Source: Daejeonella sp. H1SJ63 (lineage in GTDB: Bacteria > Bacteroidota > Bacteroidia > Sphingobacteriales > Sphingobacteriaceae). From it: a DNA stretch of 64,000 nucleotides. Within the stretch, counting starts at the first letter, position 1; every line of letters begins with the position of its first letter. Below the pieces are notes generated by a model that searched no databases, was not told where the DNA came from, and saw only the letters and a list, made by a program, of their open reading frames with translations. Both the position numbers and the translations under genes were made by a program. Positions 16,653-27,100 of the stretch are shown piece by piece. The stretch lies in contig NZ_JARKMZ010000036.1 in the NCBI RefSeq assembly GCF_029360775.1, positions 1 to 64,000 on the forward strand. Reading direction: 5' to 3'.

Positions 16653-18926
16653 ATGAAATCAGAACATGAATCTCCGGATGAAGTACTTTTACTGAACAAG
16701 ATCAGATCCACGTATCCGGTTACAGGTATGACCTGTGCAGGCTGTGCAGTAAGTGTTGAATCAATGTTAAAATCTGTGAAAGGGGTGATCGATGCAGGAG
16801 TAAATTTTGCAGATAACTCGGCATGGGCAGAATATGACTCTAAGAAAACCAGTCCCGGAGAGCTACGGAAAAGTATACAATCTATTGGATATGATCTGAT
16901 TATTGATTCGGATAATTCAGCAGAGCTGCAGGAAAGCTTGCAGCAAAAGAAATATGAGGACATCAGGCACAGAACGATCCGGGCTTCAATTCTTACCCTT
17001 CCGGTTTTTATAATAGGTATGCTTTTTATGGATATGCCCTATGGCACCTGGATTTCGATGATTTTGAGTGCTCCGGTGGTATTTTGGTTTGGACGAAACT
17101 TCTTCATCAACGGCTGGAAACAGGCAAGGCATGGTATGGCTAATATGGATACTCTTGTAGCCCTAAGTACGGGTATTGCCTTTATTTTCAGCGCATTTAA
17201 TACAATTTATCCTGAATACTGGCATAGCAGAGGGATTCATCCTCATGTTTATTATGAAGCCGCTTCAGTTATTATTGTATTCATTTCTTTAGGCAAGCTC
17301 CTCGAAGAAAGAGCCAAAGCGAATACCACACAGGCAATCAGAAAGCTGATGGGTTTGCAACCTAAAACTGTCAGAATAATCAGGAATGGTATTGAAGAAG
17401 AGATTTCTATTTCGGAGGTTTTGCCTGAACAGATTATTGTACTCAGACCCGGCGAGAGAGTTGCTGTAGATGGTATGGTGATTTCCGGTTCGTCGTACAT
17501 TGATGAAAGCATGATCAGCGGTGAACCGATTCCTGTATCAAAAAATAAAGAAGATAAACTGTTTGCCGGTACGATCAATCAAAAGGGCAGTCTGCATTAT
17601 AAAGCTGAAAAGGTGGGAGCAGATACCCTGCTTGCTCATATCATCAAAATGGTTCAGCTTGCTCAGAGCAGTAAAGCACCGGTTCAGAAACTGGTGGATA
17701 AGATTGCCGGAATATTTGTTCCTGTTGTGATCGGTATTTCAATTCTCACATTTATAATATGGATGTTGTTTGGTGGAGAGGAAGCTTTTACTCATGCATT
17801 ACTCACTTCTGTAACCGTACTGGTGATTGCCTGTCCATGTGCTTTGGGACTTGCAACTCCAACTGCAATTATTGTAGGGGTTGGAAAGGGAGCTGAGAAT
17901 AATATTCTGATCAAAGACGCTGAAAGTCTGGAGCTTGCCTATAAGGTTGATGCGGTTATTCTTGATAAGACCGGAACAATTACTGAGGGAAAGCCGGTAC
18001 TTACCTCGATGGATTGGAATCCTGAAACAGGGGGTGATCATGATGAGTATTTAAAGATACTGTTCAGTCTGGAGATAAATTCAGAGCACCCTCTGGCAGA
18101 TGCAATTGTTAAAAAGCTTAAAGCTGATAATGTATCAGGTGTTGATCTATCCTCTTTTGAAAGTTTAACTGCCAGTGGTGTGAAGGGAGTTTATAAGGGA
18201 CTTGAATATTTTGCCGGGAATCATCGTATTCTGGATGAGCATAATATTGCTCTGAATGATTATCAGAAAACCTACCTGAAAAACAGGCTTAATGATGCCT
18301 CAACAGTTGTTTTTTTTGCTGATCAGAACAGGGTTTTAGCGATTATTACTATAGCCGACAAAATTAAAAGCACTTCGGCTGAGGCAATTCATCAGCTTCA
18401 CCGGCTGGGGATTGAAGTGCATATGCTTACCGGAGATAACCAGCAGACAGCCTCTGCTGTGGCTGAAGAAGTGGGCATAAAGAGCTATCGTTCAGAAGTC
18501 TTGCCCTCTGATAAAGCAGATTTTATTAAGAAGCTTCAATCTGAAGGAAAGGTTGTTGCCATGGTGGGAGATGGTATCAATGATTCGCATGCCTTAGCTC
18601 AGGCAGATGTGAGTATAGCAATGGGAAAAGGGTCAGATATTGCAATGGATGTGGCCAAGATCACCCTGATTACTTCCAACCTTCAGTCCATACCGATGGC
18701 TTTGAAATTATCCAGAAAAACTGTTCAGGCTATACGACAAAATTTATTTTGGGCATTTATCTATAATTTGATTGGGATTCCGCTTGCAGCAGGAGTATTG
18801 TATGCATACAATGGATTTCTGCTGAATCCAATGATTGCCGGAGGGGCCATGGCACTCAGTTCTGTATCTGTAGTAACGAATAGCCTGAGATTAAAAACAT
18901 TAAAATTAAATTCTATTAAATCTTAA
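16653..18926 (+). CDS. copA: CopA-like P1B-1 copper-exporting ATPase (CPC type)
   Basis: Cu(I)-exporting ATPase of 757 residues in the inner membrane. One N-terminal HMA domain carries GMTCAGC (Cys28, Cys31). The metal-site motif is Cys394-Pro395-Cys396, the phosphorylated residue is Asp438 in DKTGT, the ATP-binding motif is SEHPLA, and the hinge motif reads GDGINDSH. Length and order match typical CopA. It follows the HMA-AraC gene and is four bases upstream of a small chaperone gene, so the pair is co-transcribed. With the CPH-type ATPase upstream, the locus encodes two differently tuned inner-membrane copper exporters. Confidence 0.94.
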   Translation: MKSEHESPDEVLLLNKIRSTYPVTGMTCAGCAVSVESMLKSVKGVIDAGVNFADNSAWAEYDSKKTSPGELRKSIQSIGYDLIIDSDNSAELQESLQQKKYEDIRHRTIRASILTLPVFIIGMLFMDMPYGTWISMILSAPVVFWFGRNFFINGWKQARHGMANMDTLVALSTGIAFIFSAFNTIYPEYWHSRGIHPHVYYEAASVIIVFISLGKLLEERAKANTTQAIRKLMGLQPKTVRIIRNGIEEEISISEVLPEQIIVLRPGERVAVDGMVISGSSYIDESMISGEPIPVSKNKEDKLFAGTINQKGSLHYKAEKVGADTLLAHIIKMVQLAQSSKAPVQKLVDKIAGIFVPVVIGISILTFIIWMLFGGEEAFTHALLTSVTVLVIACPCALGLATPTAIIVGVGKGAENNILIKDAESLELAYKVDAVILDKTGTITEGKPVLTSMDWNPETGGDHDEYLKILFSLEINSEHPLADAIVKKLKADNVSGVDLSSFESLTASGVKGVYKGLEYFAGNHRILDEHNIALNDYQKTYLKNRLNDASTVVFFADQNRVLAIITIADKIKSTSAEAIHQLHRLGIEVHMLTGDNQQTASAVAEEVGIKSYRSEVLPSDKADFIKKLQSEGKVVAMVGDGINDSHALAQADVSIAMGKGSDIAMDVAKITLITSNLQSIPMALKLSRKTVQAIRQNLFWAFIYNLIGIPLAAGVLYAYNGFLLNPMIAGGAMALSSVSVVTNSLRLKTLKLNSIKS

Positions 18927-18930
18927 TCAT

Positions 18931-19137
18931 ATGAACACAATTAAATTCAAAACAAATATTAAATGCACCGGTTGTCTGACACAGGTTGGCCCGTCGCTGA
19001 ATGAAACTGCCGGACAAGATAACTGGCAGGTAGATCTGAGCTCAACAGATAAAATTTTAACTGTTAATACTGATCTGAATGCCGGAGAGATCATTGATGC
19101 AGTAAAAAAAGCGGGCTATACCGCAGAAAAAATATAA
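18931..19137 (+). CDS. Small HMA-domain copper chaperone (CopZ-like)
   Basis: A 68-residue single HMA domain with the metal-binding CxxC at Cys12 and Cys15 (IKCTGCLTQV) and the usual last strand ending in KKAGYTAEKI. Such proteins deliver Cu(I) to CopA-type ATPases. It begins four bases after the copA-like stop and is followed by a strong terminator, so it closes the copper block. Confidence 0.9.
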   Translation: MNTIKFKTNIKCTGCLTQVGPSLNETAGQDNWQVDLSSTDKILTVNTDLNAGEIIDAVKKAGYTAEKI

Positions 19138-19141
19138 CTGG

Positions 19142-19186
19142 TTTTATAACAAAAAAGACCCCATTGGGGCCTTTTTTGTTATAAAG
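19142..19186 (+). terminator. Strong intrinsic terminator of the copper block
   Basis: Arms of about 20 bases (19143-19162 and 19166-19185) pair with one mismatch around a three-base loop. The GGGGCC arm runs into TTTTTT on the plus strand, and an AAAAAA run sits in the other arm, so it can also serve the convergent lipoprotein gene. Confidence 0.9.
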
Positions 19187-19197
19187 GTTTTACTGTC

Positions 19198-19962
19198 TTA
19201 TTGAGTAACAGTTATTGTTCCAAGATCTTTTACAGATCCCTGAACAACAGCTACGTTTTCAATAGTCTTCTTCAGATAAGGGCTTACCGGCTCGATCTCT
19301 ACCTTGTAAGTTCCTGCAGCAACACCAGGGAACCAGAATTTACCTGTGGCATCAGTTATTGTGCCTAATGTATCTGTTCCTGCTATGGCGTAAACCTTAG
19401 GACTTGCTGCTAACGGGCTTACTACCCCTGTAATTGCACCAGATACAGCATTCGGAATTGCCCTGATAACAGGTTTAAGTAAATACTTTCCATTTCCGGC
19501 CTGTACAATTGATTTTGCTGCATCAAAGTCAAGAAGTAAGGTATAAGCAACACCTTCCTGAAGCTCTTCCTGTACTTTAAGTTTTACACCTGAGCTTTGT
19601 CCACTTGGAGTCGTCAGTGCAGTACTGTTTCCGTTAACAACTACTCTGTTTCCTGTATCATTCAAAACAAGTCTTATTTCCTGTATCATACCGGAAGGAA
19701 TGTCTTTGGAGGCAATAAGAGTGTCTTTACCCATTCTGAAATTCAAAATATTGAATGGTGTTGCTCCAACGCTTATTGTGCTGGAGCCTCCTGATGTTAA
19801 TACCTGTATTTCTTTAACACTAAGATAAATTGCATCATATGCAGCAGGGCTATCAGTTAGCTTAATATTCATTTTGGTCATATTGCTGCCGCTTTCATTC
19901 TTGTTACATGCTGTCAGACCTATTCCCAGGCCCAGCATTCCGATCATTAGTAGTTTTTTCAT
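19198..19962 (-). CDS. DUF4382 lipoprotein with carboxypeptidase-regulatory-like tail
   Basis: A 254-residue lipoprotein (signal ending in LGIGLTAC). The first part, about residues 30-170, matches DUF4382: a beta-rich domain beginning MNIKLTDSPAAYDAIYLSVKEIQV and ending in LKPVIRAI. The second part, about 175-254, resembles a carboxypeptidase-regulatory-like beta-sandwich (TDATGKFWFPGVAAGTYKV). Both are common in surface or periplasmic proteins of Bacteroidota, with no known enzymatic role. It is convergent to the copper block and has its own promoter region at 19963-20103, shared with the divergent next gene. Confidence 0.85.
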   Translation of the reverse strand: MKKLLMIGMLGLGIGLTACNKNESGSNMTKMNIKLTDSPAAYDAIYLSVKEIQVLTSGGSSTISVGATPFNILNFRMGKDTLIASKDIPSGMIQEIRLVLNDTGNRVVVNGNSTALTTPSGQSSGVKLKVQEELQEGVAYTLLLDFDAAKSIVQAGNGKYLLKPVIRAIPNAVSGAITGVVSPLAASPKVYAIAGTDTLGTITDATGKFWFPGVAAGTYKVEIEPVSPYLKKTIENVAVVQGSVKDLGTITVTQ

Positions 19963-20103
19963 AATTCAATGTTATTGGTATAAGCTGTCAGAAACAATAA
20001 TCCTGCCAATTCATTGTACGTATGTGTGTTTTTAGGGTTTCATGATTATTTTGATTTTGTTTATTTATATTACTTACCTTTTTAACTCCTAACATAAGCC
20101 TTT

Positions 20104-21144
20104 ATGAAAGTATTATTCTTGATATTGATTTTTAGCAGTTCATTTTTTACTTCGTTTATTCAGCCCGAAGAACCAATAAATGGACAGCAACCCAACTTAT
20201 CTGTAGACTCAAAAGGACATATTCGTATGGTTTATGGATACGCAGATAAGATCTATTGCATGACTTCTACCGATAACGGGCTCAATTTTTCTCCGGCAGT
20301 GCTTGTTGCTGAAATTAAGGGGATGCATTTAGGAAATACCAGAGGGCCTCAGATTGCTTCTTCAAAGCACCTTTCAATGATAAGCGCTATTGATAAGTTG
20401 GGTGCAATCCATTCATTTGTACTCGATCATTTAAAGGGGGGCTGGAAACCGATAGGGATTGTAAATGATAAGCCTGGTTCTGCAGTTGAGGGCCTGATGG
20501 CTATAACTGCAGATAAAGAAGATAATTTCTATTCTGTATGGCTGGATATCAGGCAGGGTGGGAAAAATAATATTTACTTTTCTTCATTTAATGTAAAATC
20601 AAAAGGGTGGATGGCAAACTCATTAGTGTATCAATCGCCGGATAAACATGTGTGTGAATGTTGCAGACCCAATATTGCGGTAAATAAGAATAAGATTGTG
20701 ATCGGTTTTCGTAACTGGATAATGGGATCGAGGGATATTTATTATTCAGTTTCTAATGATAAAGGCAAATCGTTTTCGCCGGCAGAAAAATCAGGAAGTG
20801 GTACCTGGCAATTAAATGCCTGCCCTATGGATGGGGGAGGTCTGGCAATCGATGAGGCGGGAAAAGTATCTGCTGCCTGGAGAAGAAACGGAGATGTATA
20901 TTACTGGGAACAGAATAAGCAGGAGCAAAAACTTGCTGCCGGTCGGGATGTGAGCATGACCCGCTACAGGAATCTGGTATATGTAGTCTGGCAGGATAAA
21001 AAAAATATAAGCATAATGAATATGAAAACCAGACAAACTACACTTCTTGGCACAGGGGGGTCACCGAAAGTCTACATCCTTGCCAATGGTAAAGTGATTT
21101 GTTTCTGGGAAGATAACAAAACAGTCAGGTTTAAAATTGTATAG
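20104..21144 (+). CDS. Secreted sialidase-like beta-propeller protein with a CxCC motif
   Basis: A 346-residue protein with an N-terminal signal segment. It contains Asp-box-like repeats of sialidase or BNR propellers (STDNGLNFSPA near residue 57, SNDKGKSFSPA near 218), but I do not see the full set of sialidase catalytic residues, so enzymatic activity is doubtful. An unusual cluster HVCECCR (His182, Cys184, Cys186, Cys187) lies in one blade and could hold a metal. Its place just beyond the copper block makes a metal-related role conceivable; position is the only support for that. The gene ends seven bases before the convergent giant adhesin. Confidence 0.75.
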   Translation: MKVLFLILIFSSSFFTSFIQPEEPINGQQPNLSVDSKGHIRMVYGYADKIYCMTSTDNGLNFSPAVLVAEIKGMHLGNTRGPQIASSKHLSMISAIDKLGAIHSFVLDHLKGGWKPIGIVNDKPGSAVEGLMAITADKEDNFYSVWLDIRQGGKNNIYFSSFNVKSKGWMANSLVYQSPDKHVCECCRPNIAVNKNKIVIGFRNWIMGSRDIYYSVSNDKGKSFSPAEKSGSGTWQLNACPMDGGGLAIDEAGKVSAAWRRNGDVYYWEQNKQEQKLAAGRDVSMTRYRNLVYVVWQDKKNISIMNMKTRQTTLLGTGGSPKVYILANGKVICFWEDNKTVRFKIV

Positions 21145-21150
21145 GTAAAA

Positions 21151-24100
21151 TCAACGTTTCAGGATCATATATCCTTTGTTCATAGAGGTTATTTTCTGGC
21201 CGTTAACCGTACGTTTGGTTGTGATCAGATAATAATAAACTCCATCTACAAGCGGACTGTTGGTATTTGACAGAAGACCGGTATTGGCAAAGCCTTTGAA
21301 TACTCTGTCGCTTTCATTATAGCCGTTAATTTTAAATACCTGATTGCCCCATCTGTTGAATATTAATACTTCATTATCAGGGAAGGAAATTATATTGTCA
21401 ATTTTAAAGAAATCATTGCCAATTCCGTCGTCATTAGGTGATAATAGAGGATCCGGACGGATATCATTATTAGCCGGAAGATTATTATTCAATGTCGCCG
21501 GATCTGTATCGACCGGAGGGTAAATGTCAAGAATGTTAACGACGGCTCCGGTACCAATTCTTACCAGGGGATCGGAAGTGGATGAAATACTAATATTGAT
21601 ATTTTCTGTTCCTTCCTTTTCATCATCTGTAAGGGCTGCAATAGTAATTTTCTGAGTAGTCGTTATTTTTCCTTTAGGTATTCGTATTTCCCGATATTGA
21701 TCCAGAAGTGCGTAATCCCGATTATTTGTTGCAGTTCCTTTGTAGGCTATTCTTATGGTAACATCACTTCTGAAAGGACGAATCAGTCTGGCTGTAACTG
21801 CAGTTTTCCTGCCTTCAGAAACACTGCTTTGTGCCGGTGTCAGATTGACAATGGTATTCGGAATGACATCAATAATCAGCTTGGCTGTTTCACACATACC
21901 TGTAGTATTGCAAACACGATAAGTTACAGTCTCAATTCCCCAGAATCCTACATTTGGGGTATAGGTAAATTGTCCTTCACTGTTAAAGCTGATCGTTCCA
22001 TTCTGAGCAGTAGAAATTAATGTAAAGCTGATCGCTTCCTTTTCGCGGTCATAATCGTTTAATGCCACACTACCTGATACAGGTATTTCTTCGTCAGTTT
22101 TGAATAAGTCATTTACAGCAACCGGAGGGCAATTTCCAGCCATTACTTCACCGGAAATACTGAGGGTACAGCCTTTAGCATCAGTAACCAGAAGTTCATA
22201 AACTCCGGGTTTAAGGTTGTTGATGGTATTCTCTTTACTTGCAATACCTTTCCATATCAGATTGTAAGGTTTAGTTCCACCTGTAATTTCAGCGGTAATT
22301 GTACCATCAACAGATGATTTACAAATGGTATTCCTGACATTTAGAGTAGCTTTTAATATTTCAGGTTCAGCAATATTTATAATCTGTATTGCACTACAAC
22401 CGTTTGCATCAATTACGGTTAATGCATAAGAAATATTTGGAGCAAGGTTTTGCAGGTCTTCAGAAGTTTGGTTGTTTGACCATTTAAAGCTGTAAGGCAA
22501 AACACCACCCGTTACCTTGACATCAATACTGCCATCCTTACCTCCAAAACAACTAACATCGGTTTTGGTATAAGAGATTTTGATTGGTGCAGCCGGCTGT
22601 TTAATGGTGATTGATTCAGTATAGCTGCAGCCTTTAGAATCTGTAATCGTCAGGGTATAGGTACCTGCTGTAAGATTTTTTAAATCTCTTGTGATTTGTC
22701 CATTTGACCAGCGATAAGTATAAGGAGCAGTACCGCCTTCAGGGGTAGTATTGATGGAACCTGTATTATCACCATAACAGGATACATCGGTAAGGATATA
22801 TTTCAGACTTATCGGACTTTCAGGCTGGCTAATTAAGATATCAGGTGCGATCAAAGTGATACATTCCGGATATTGCGCATCTCTTACATATACCTGATAA
22901 GTGCCCGATGCCAGGCCACTGAACTTTTTATTGCTTTGCCAGGTTTTACCTCTGTCAATACTATATTCATAAGTCCCGAATCCTCCGGTAACCGTACCCA
23001 CCTGAATTGCTCCGGTATTTTCGCCGTAGCAATTAATATCAATACTTGTTGCAGTTGCCTTGATAGCGGCAGACGGTTGAACAATGGTTGCAGTTCCTGT
23101 TCCGGTATTGGTACAGGAAAGGCCATCAGAAACTGAAAGTATTTTATAAGTTCTGGTAGAATCTGAAGTGACGTTGAATGTAAAGTTGCTGTTTCCTATG
23201 CGGGAAATGGTTACCGGAGTTTTTCCGTCAGTATAGGTAATTGTCCATGGAGCCAACCCTGTAAGTTTTACATTCAGCGTACTTGTAGATCCATAACATG
23301 CCGTTTTTCCTCCACTGATTGTGGCAGTTGGCAATGGATGAATTATAATTGTGTATTTACTTGCAGGTCCGGCACAACCATCATAGGTAGGTATAATGGT
23401 ATAAGTAATGGTATCAGGAACAGACTTAGTATTGATAAGGGTCTGCACCGGAATTTTGTTTGTACCCCGTATCGCATAGCCTTCCAATCCGGAAGGTGCA
23501 TCTGATGTCCATGTAAAACTGGTGCCCGGAATATCTGATGTTAGTAAAACCTCTTTTGAATTTGATCCGGTACATAGCGATTGACTTAATGAAGTATTGC
23601 TTAATCTTGGAAGTGGTTTTACCGAAATAGTGAAGCTTGAAGAAGGTCCCTGGCATCCATTCAAAATAGGTGTTACAGTAATTATTGATTGAATAATGCT
23701 CGTTGATTTATTGGCGGCAGTGAACACCGGAATTTCTCCGCTGCCACTGGCTGCAAGACCAATGGATAGATTTGAGCCGGTCCAGGTATAAGTAGTTCCC
23801 GGAGTATTGCTGCTAAAGTTTATTACTGAAGATTTAGTTCCTGCACAGAGAATCAGATCTGCAGGTACAATCACTCTTGGGGTTGGATTAATTGTAATGG
23901 TAAAGTTATGCTCAGGTCCCTGACATCCATCTAAAGTCGGAACAACAGTAATAACTGCGGTAATAGGCAGATCGGTATTATTGATTGCATTAAATGAAGG
24001 AACATTACCGGTACCACTGGCTGGCAGTCCAATTTCAGGTCTTGAATTAGTCCATGTGATTGTAGCTCCGGGAGGTGTACTGTAAAAATAGCTTTCCGGT

Positions 24101-27100
24101 ATCGCAGCTCCATTACAGTAAGTCAAACTTTCAGGAACAACCAGAGCAGGTGCCGGATTGATTTTTACTTCAAATACTCTGGCAATACTTACGCAGGAGT
24201 TCAGCATTGCTGTTACTGCATAGTTCCCAGACATTGAAGGGTCTGAATTGGGACGCGTTACAGATGGGCCAATGGCTGTAAAGCCTTTTGGTCCTACCCA
24301 TTTATATGTTATCTGAGGATCAGGATTCAAAACGGAAAGAACCAAGGGTTCTCCCGCACAAATCGGACTATACGTATTGACAGATGGTGAAGGAGGTGCT
24401 CCGGGACTTGAAATAGATAATATTGGACCAATAGCCAGACATCCGTTTGAATTCCTTACTACCACAGGGTAACTTCCTGCCTCCAGACCGGTAAAATTAC
24501 CCCCATTCTGAACAAAAGTATTTCCACCATCAACAGAATATTCTAAAGGTTGGGTACCGCTTGCAGTGATCGTGATTGTTCCGTCTTTGATGTTACAGAT
24601 TGTTTCATTAGTTGCAATTGCTGCTGAAATGATTGGTAATGGATTGACCGTAATGCTATAACTTATTGCTTCACCCTTGCATCCGTTAACTGTAGGTATT
24701 ACGGTAATGACCGCGGTTATTACTGAACCTGTTAAATTTGCGGCCTTAAAACTTGGAACATTTCCGGTTCCACTTGCTGCCAGTCCTATTGCCGTATTCG
24801 AATTTGTCCAACTGTAACTGGTTCCACTAATGTTGCTTGTGAAATTACTTGAAGGAACAATCTCATCAGCACAAATAACTGAACTGGCCGGCACTTTAAT
24901 TACCGGCAAGGGATTAACGGTGATTGTATAGGTATAAGTTTTTCCGGTACATCCGTTTAAAGTCGGAGTTATGGTAATGATTGCAATAATTGGCAGATTG
25001 GTATTATTTGTAGCGACAAATGCAGGAATATTTCCGCTGCCACCTGCAGCCAGGCCGATCTCAGGTCTTGAGTTTGTCCAGGTGAAGTTTGCACCCGATG
25101 GAGTACTACTCAATATGTTCTCAGGAATAGGAACTCCCTTGCAATAGGTTTGATTTTGTGGAACAGTTAAAGTTGGGAGCGGGCTAACTACAATATCAAA
25201 TGAGTGTGAATCACTTACGCAGGAGTTAAGCGTAGCTGTTACCGCATAAGTTCCAGACATTGAAGGGTCTGAATCAGGACGTGTGATGGATGCACCGATA
25301 GCTTTAAAACCCAAAGGTCCGGTCCATGTATATATCGCCAACGGATTGGGATTCTTCACAGAAAGAATCAGAGTGGTACCTTCGCAAACCGGATTAGCAT
25401 AAGTATTAACCGATGGAGGAGGAGGAGCGTCAGGACTGGAAACAGATAATGTAGGTCCGGAAATAATACAACCACCTGCATTGCGAACCATTACGGAATA
25501 GCTACCTGCAGGTAAGCCTGTAAAATTACCATTATTACGAATAAAAGTACTTCCTCCATCAATCGAGTATTCCAATGGCTGCATTCCGGATGCAGAAATT
25601 ATAATAGTTCCATCTTTAAAATCACACTGAGATTCGGCGGTTGCAACCGCTGATGTAATTACCGGAAGAGGATTTATAGTTATGGTATATTTAACTGGTG
25701 TTCCGGAGCATCCATTTAAAACAGGAGTTACTGTTATGGTAGCTGAAACCGCAAAAACGGATGAGTTAAGCGCAGTAAAACTTGGAACGTTGCCTGTTCC
25801 GCTCGCCGCCAGTCCGATTGCCGTATTCGAATTTGTCCATCGGTAGGTAGTACCCTGAATATTACTGGTAAAATTGCTTGATTCTATGATTTCTCCTGCA
25901 CAAACGATGGAGTTGCTTATACCACTGATTATAGGCTGAGGATTGATGGTAATGGTATATGTTTTTGCAGGACCTGCACATCCATTCAGTCTTGGAACTA
26001 CGGTAATGGTTGCTGTTATTGGTGAGGAAGTATTATTTACAGCGGTAAAGCTGGGCACATTGCCTGTGCCATTTGCAGGCAGCCCGATTGATGTATTGGA
26101 ATTGGTCCAGGTAAAGCTGGCGCCTGCAGGAGTGCTTCCGAAGTTTTGTGCAGATACTGTTGCTCCTGCACATATAATAAAGCTTCCCGGAACAATTACT
26201 TCAGGTAGGGGATTTATGGTGATGGTATAGCTTGAACTTGGCCCAGCACAACCGTTAAGAGTTGGAGTAACAGTTATCGTAGTGCTGATTGGAGCAGAGG
26301 TGTAATTTATTGCAGTAAATGCAGGTAGATTTCCACTGCCGCTGGCCGCCAGTCCGATTGAGGTATTGGAGTTGGTCCAGGTAAAGGTGGTGCCGGCTGA
26401 GCTGCTGCTGAAGGCAGTAATATCTACTGATGTTCCGGCACAGAGTGTATAGTCGATGGGTACATTTACTTTAGGTAAAGGGTTTACAGTAATGGTATAG
26501 GTAACAGAGGGTCCGCTGCATCCGTTAAAGTATGGAGTTACGGTAATATTTGAACTGATACTTGCAGTGCCGTTATTGATAGCGGTAAAAGAAGGTACGT
26601 TTCCACTGCCGCTTGAGGCCAGTCCTATTGCCGTATTGGAATTGGTCCATGTGTAGGTAGCTCCGGCAGGGGTACTGATAAAATTGCTTGCCGGTATTGT
26701 TGCACCTGAACATACGTTCTGATTAGCAATTGCTGAAATAACCGGTAATGGATTAACTGTAATGGTAAAGCTGACAGCCGGTCCTGTACACCCGTTTAAT
26801 ACCGGAGTAATTGTAATTGTTGCGGTTATTGTTGCTGATGTGGTATTAACCGCTGTAAATGTCGGCATATCACCGGATCCACTGGCCGGCAGTCCAATGG
26901 CAGTATTGGAGTTGGTCCAGGTGTAGGTTGCTCCTGCAGGGGTACTGGTAAAGCTGCTAATCGGGATTGTTGCACCTGCACAATAGGTCATATTTGCTGG
27001 TACTGTAGCAATTGGCAACGGTTTTACGGCTATTGCAATGATCTTTGCAGCACTTACACAAGAACCAATCCGTGCCGTTACGGCATAATTGCCTGACATG

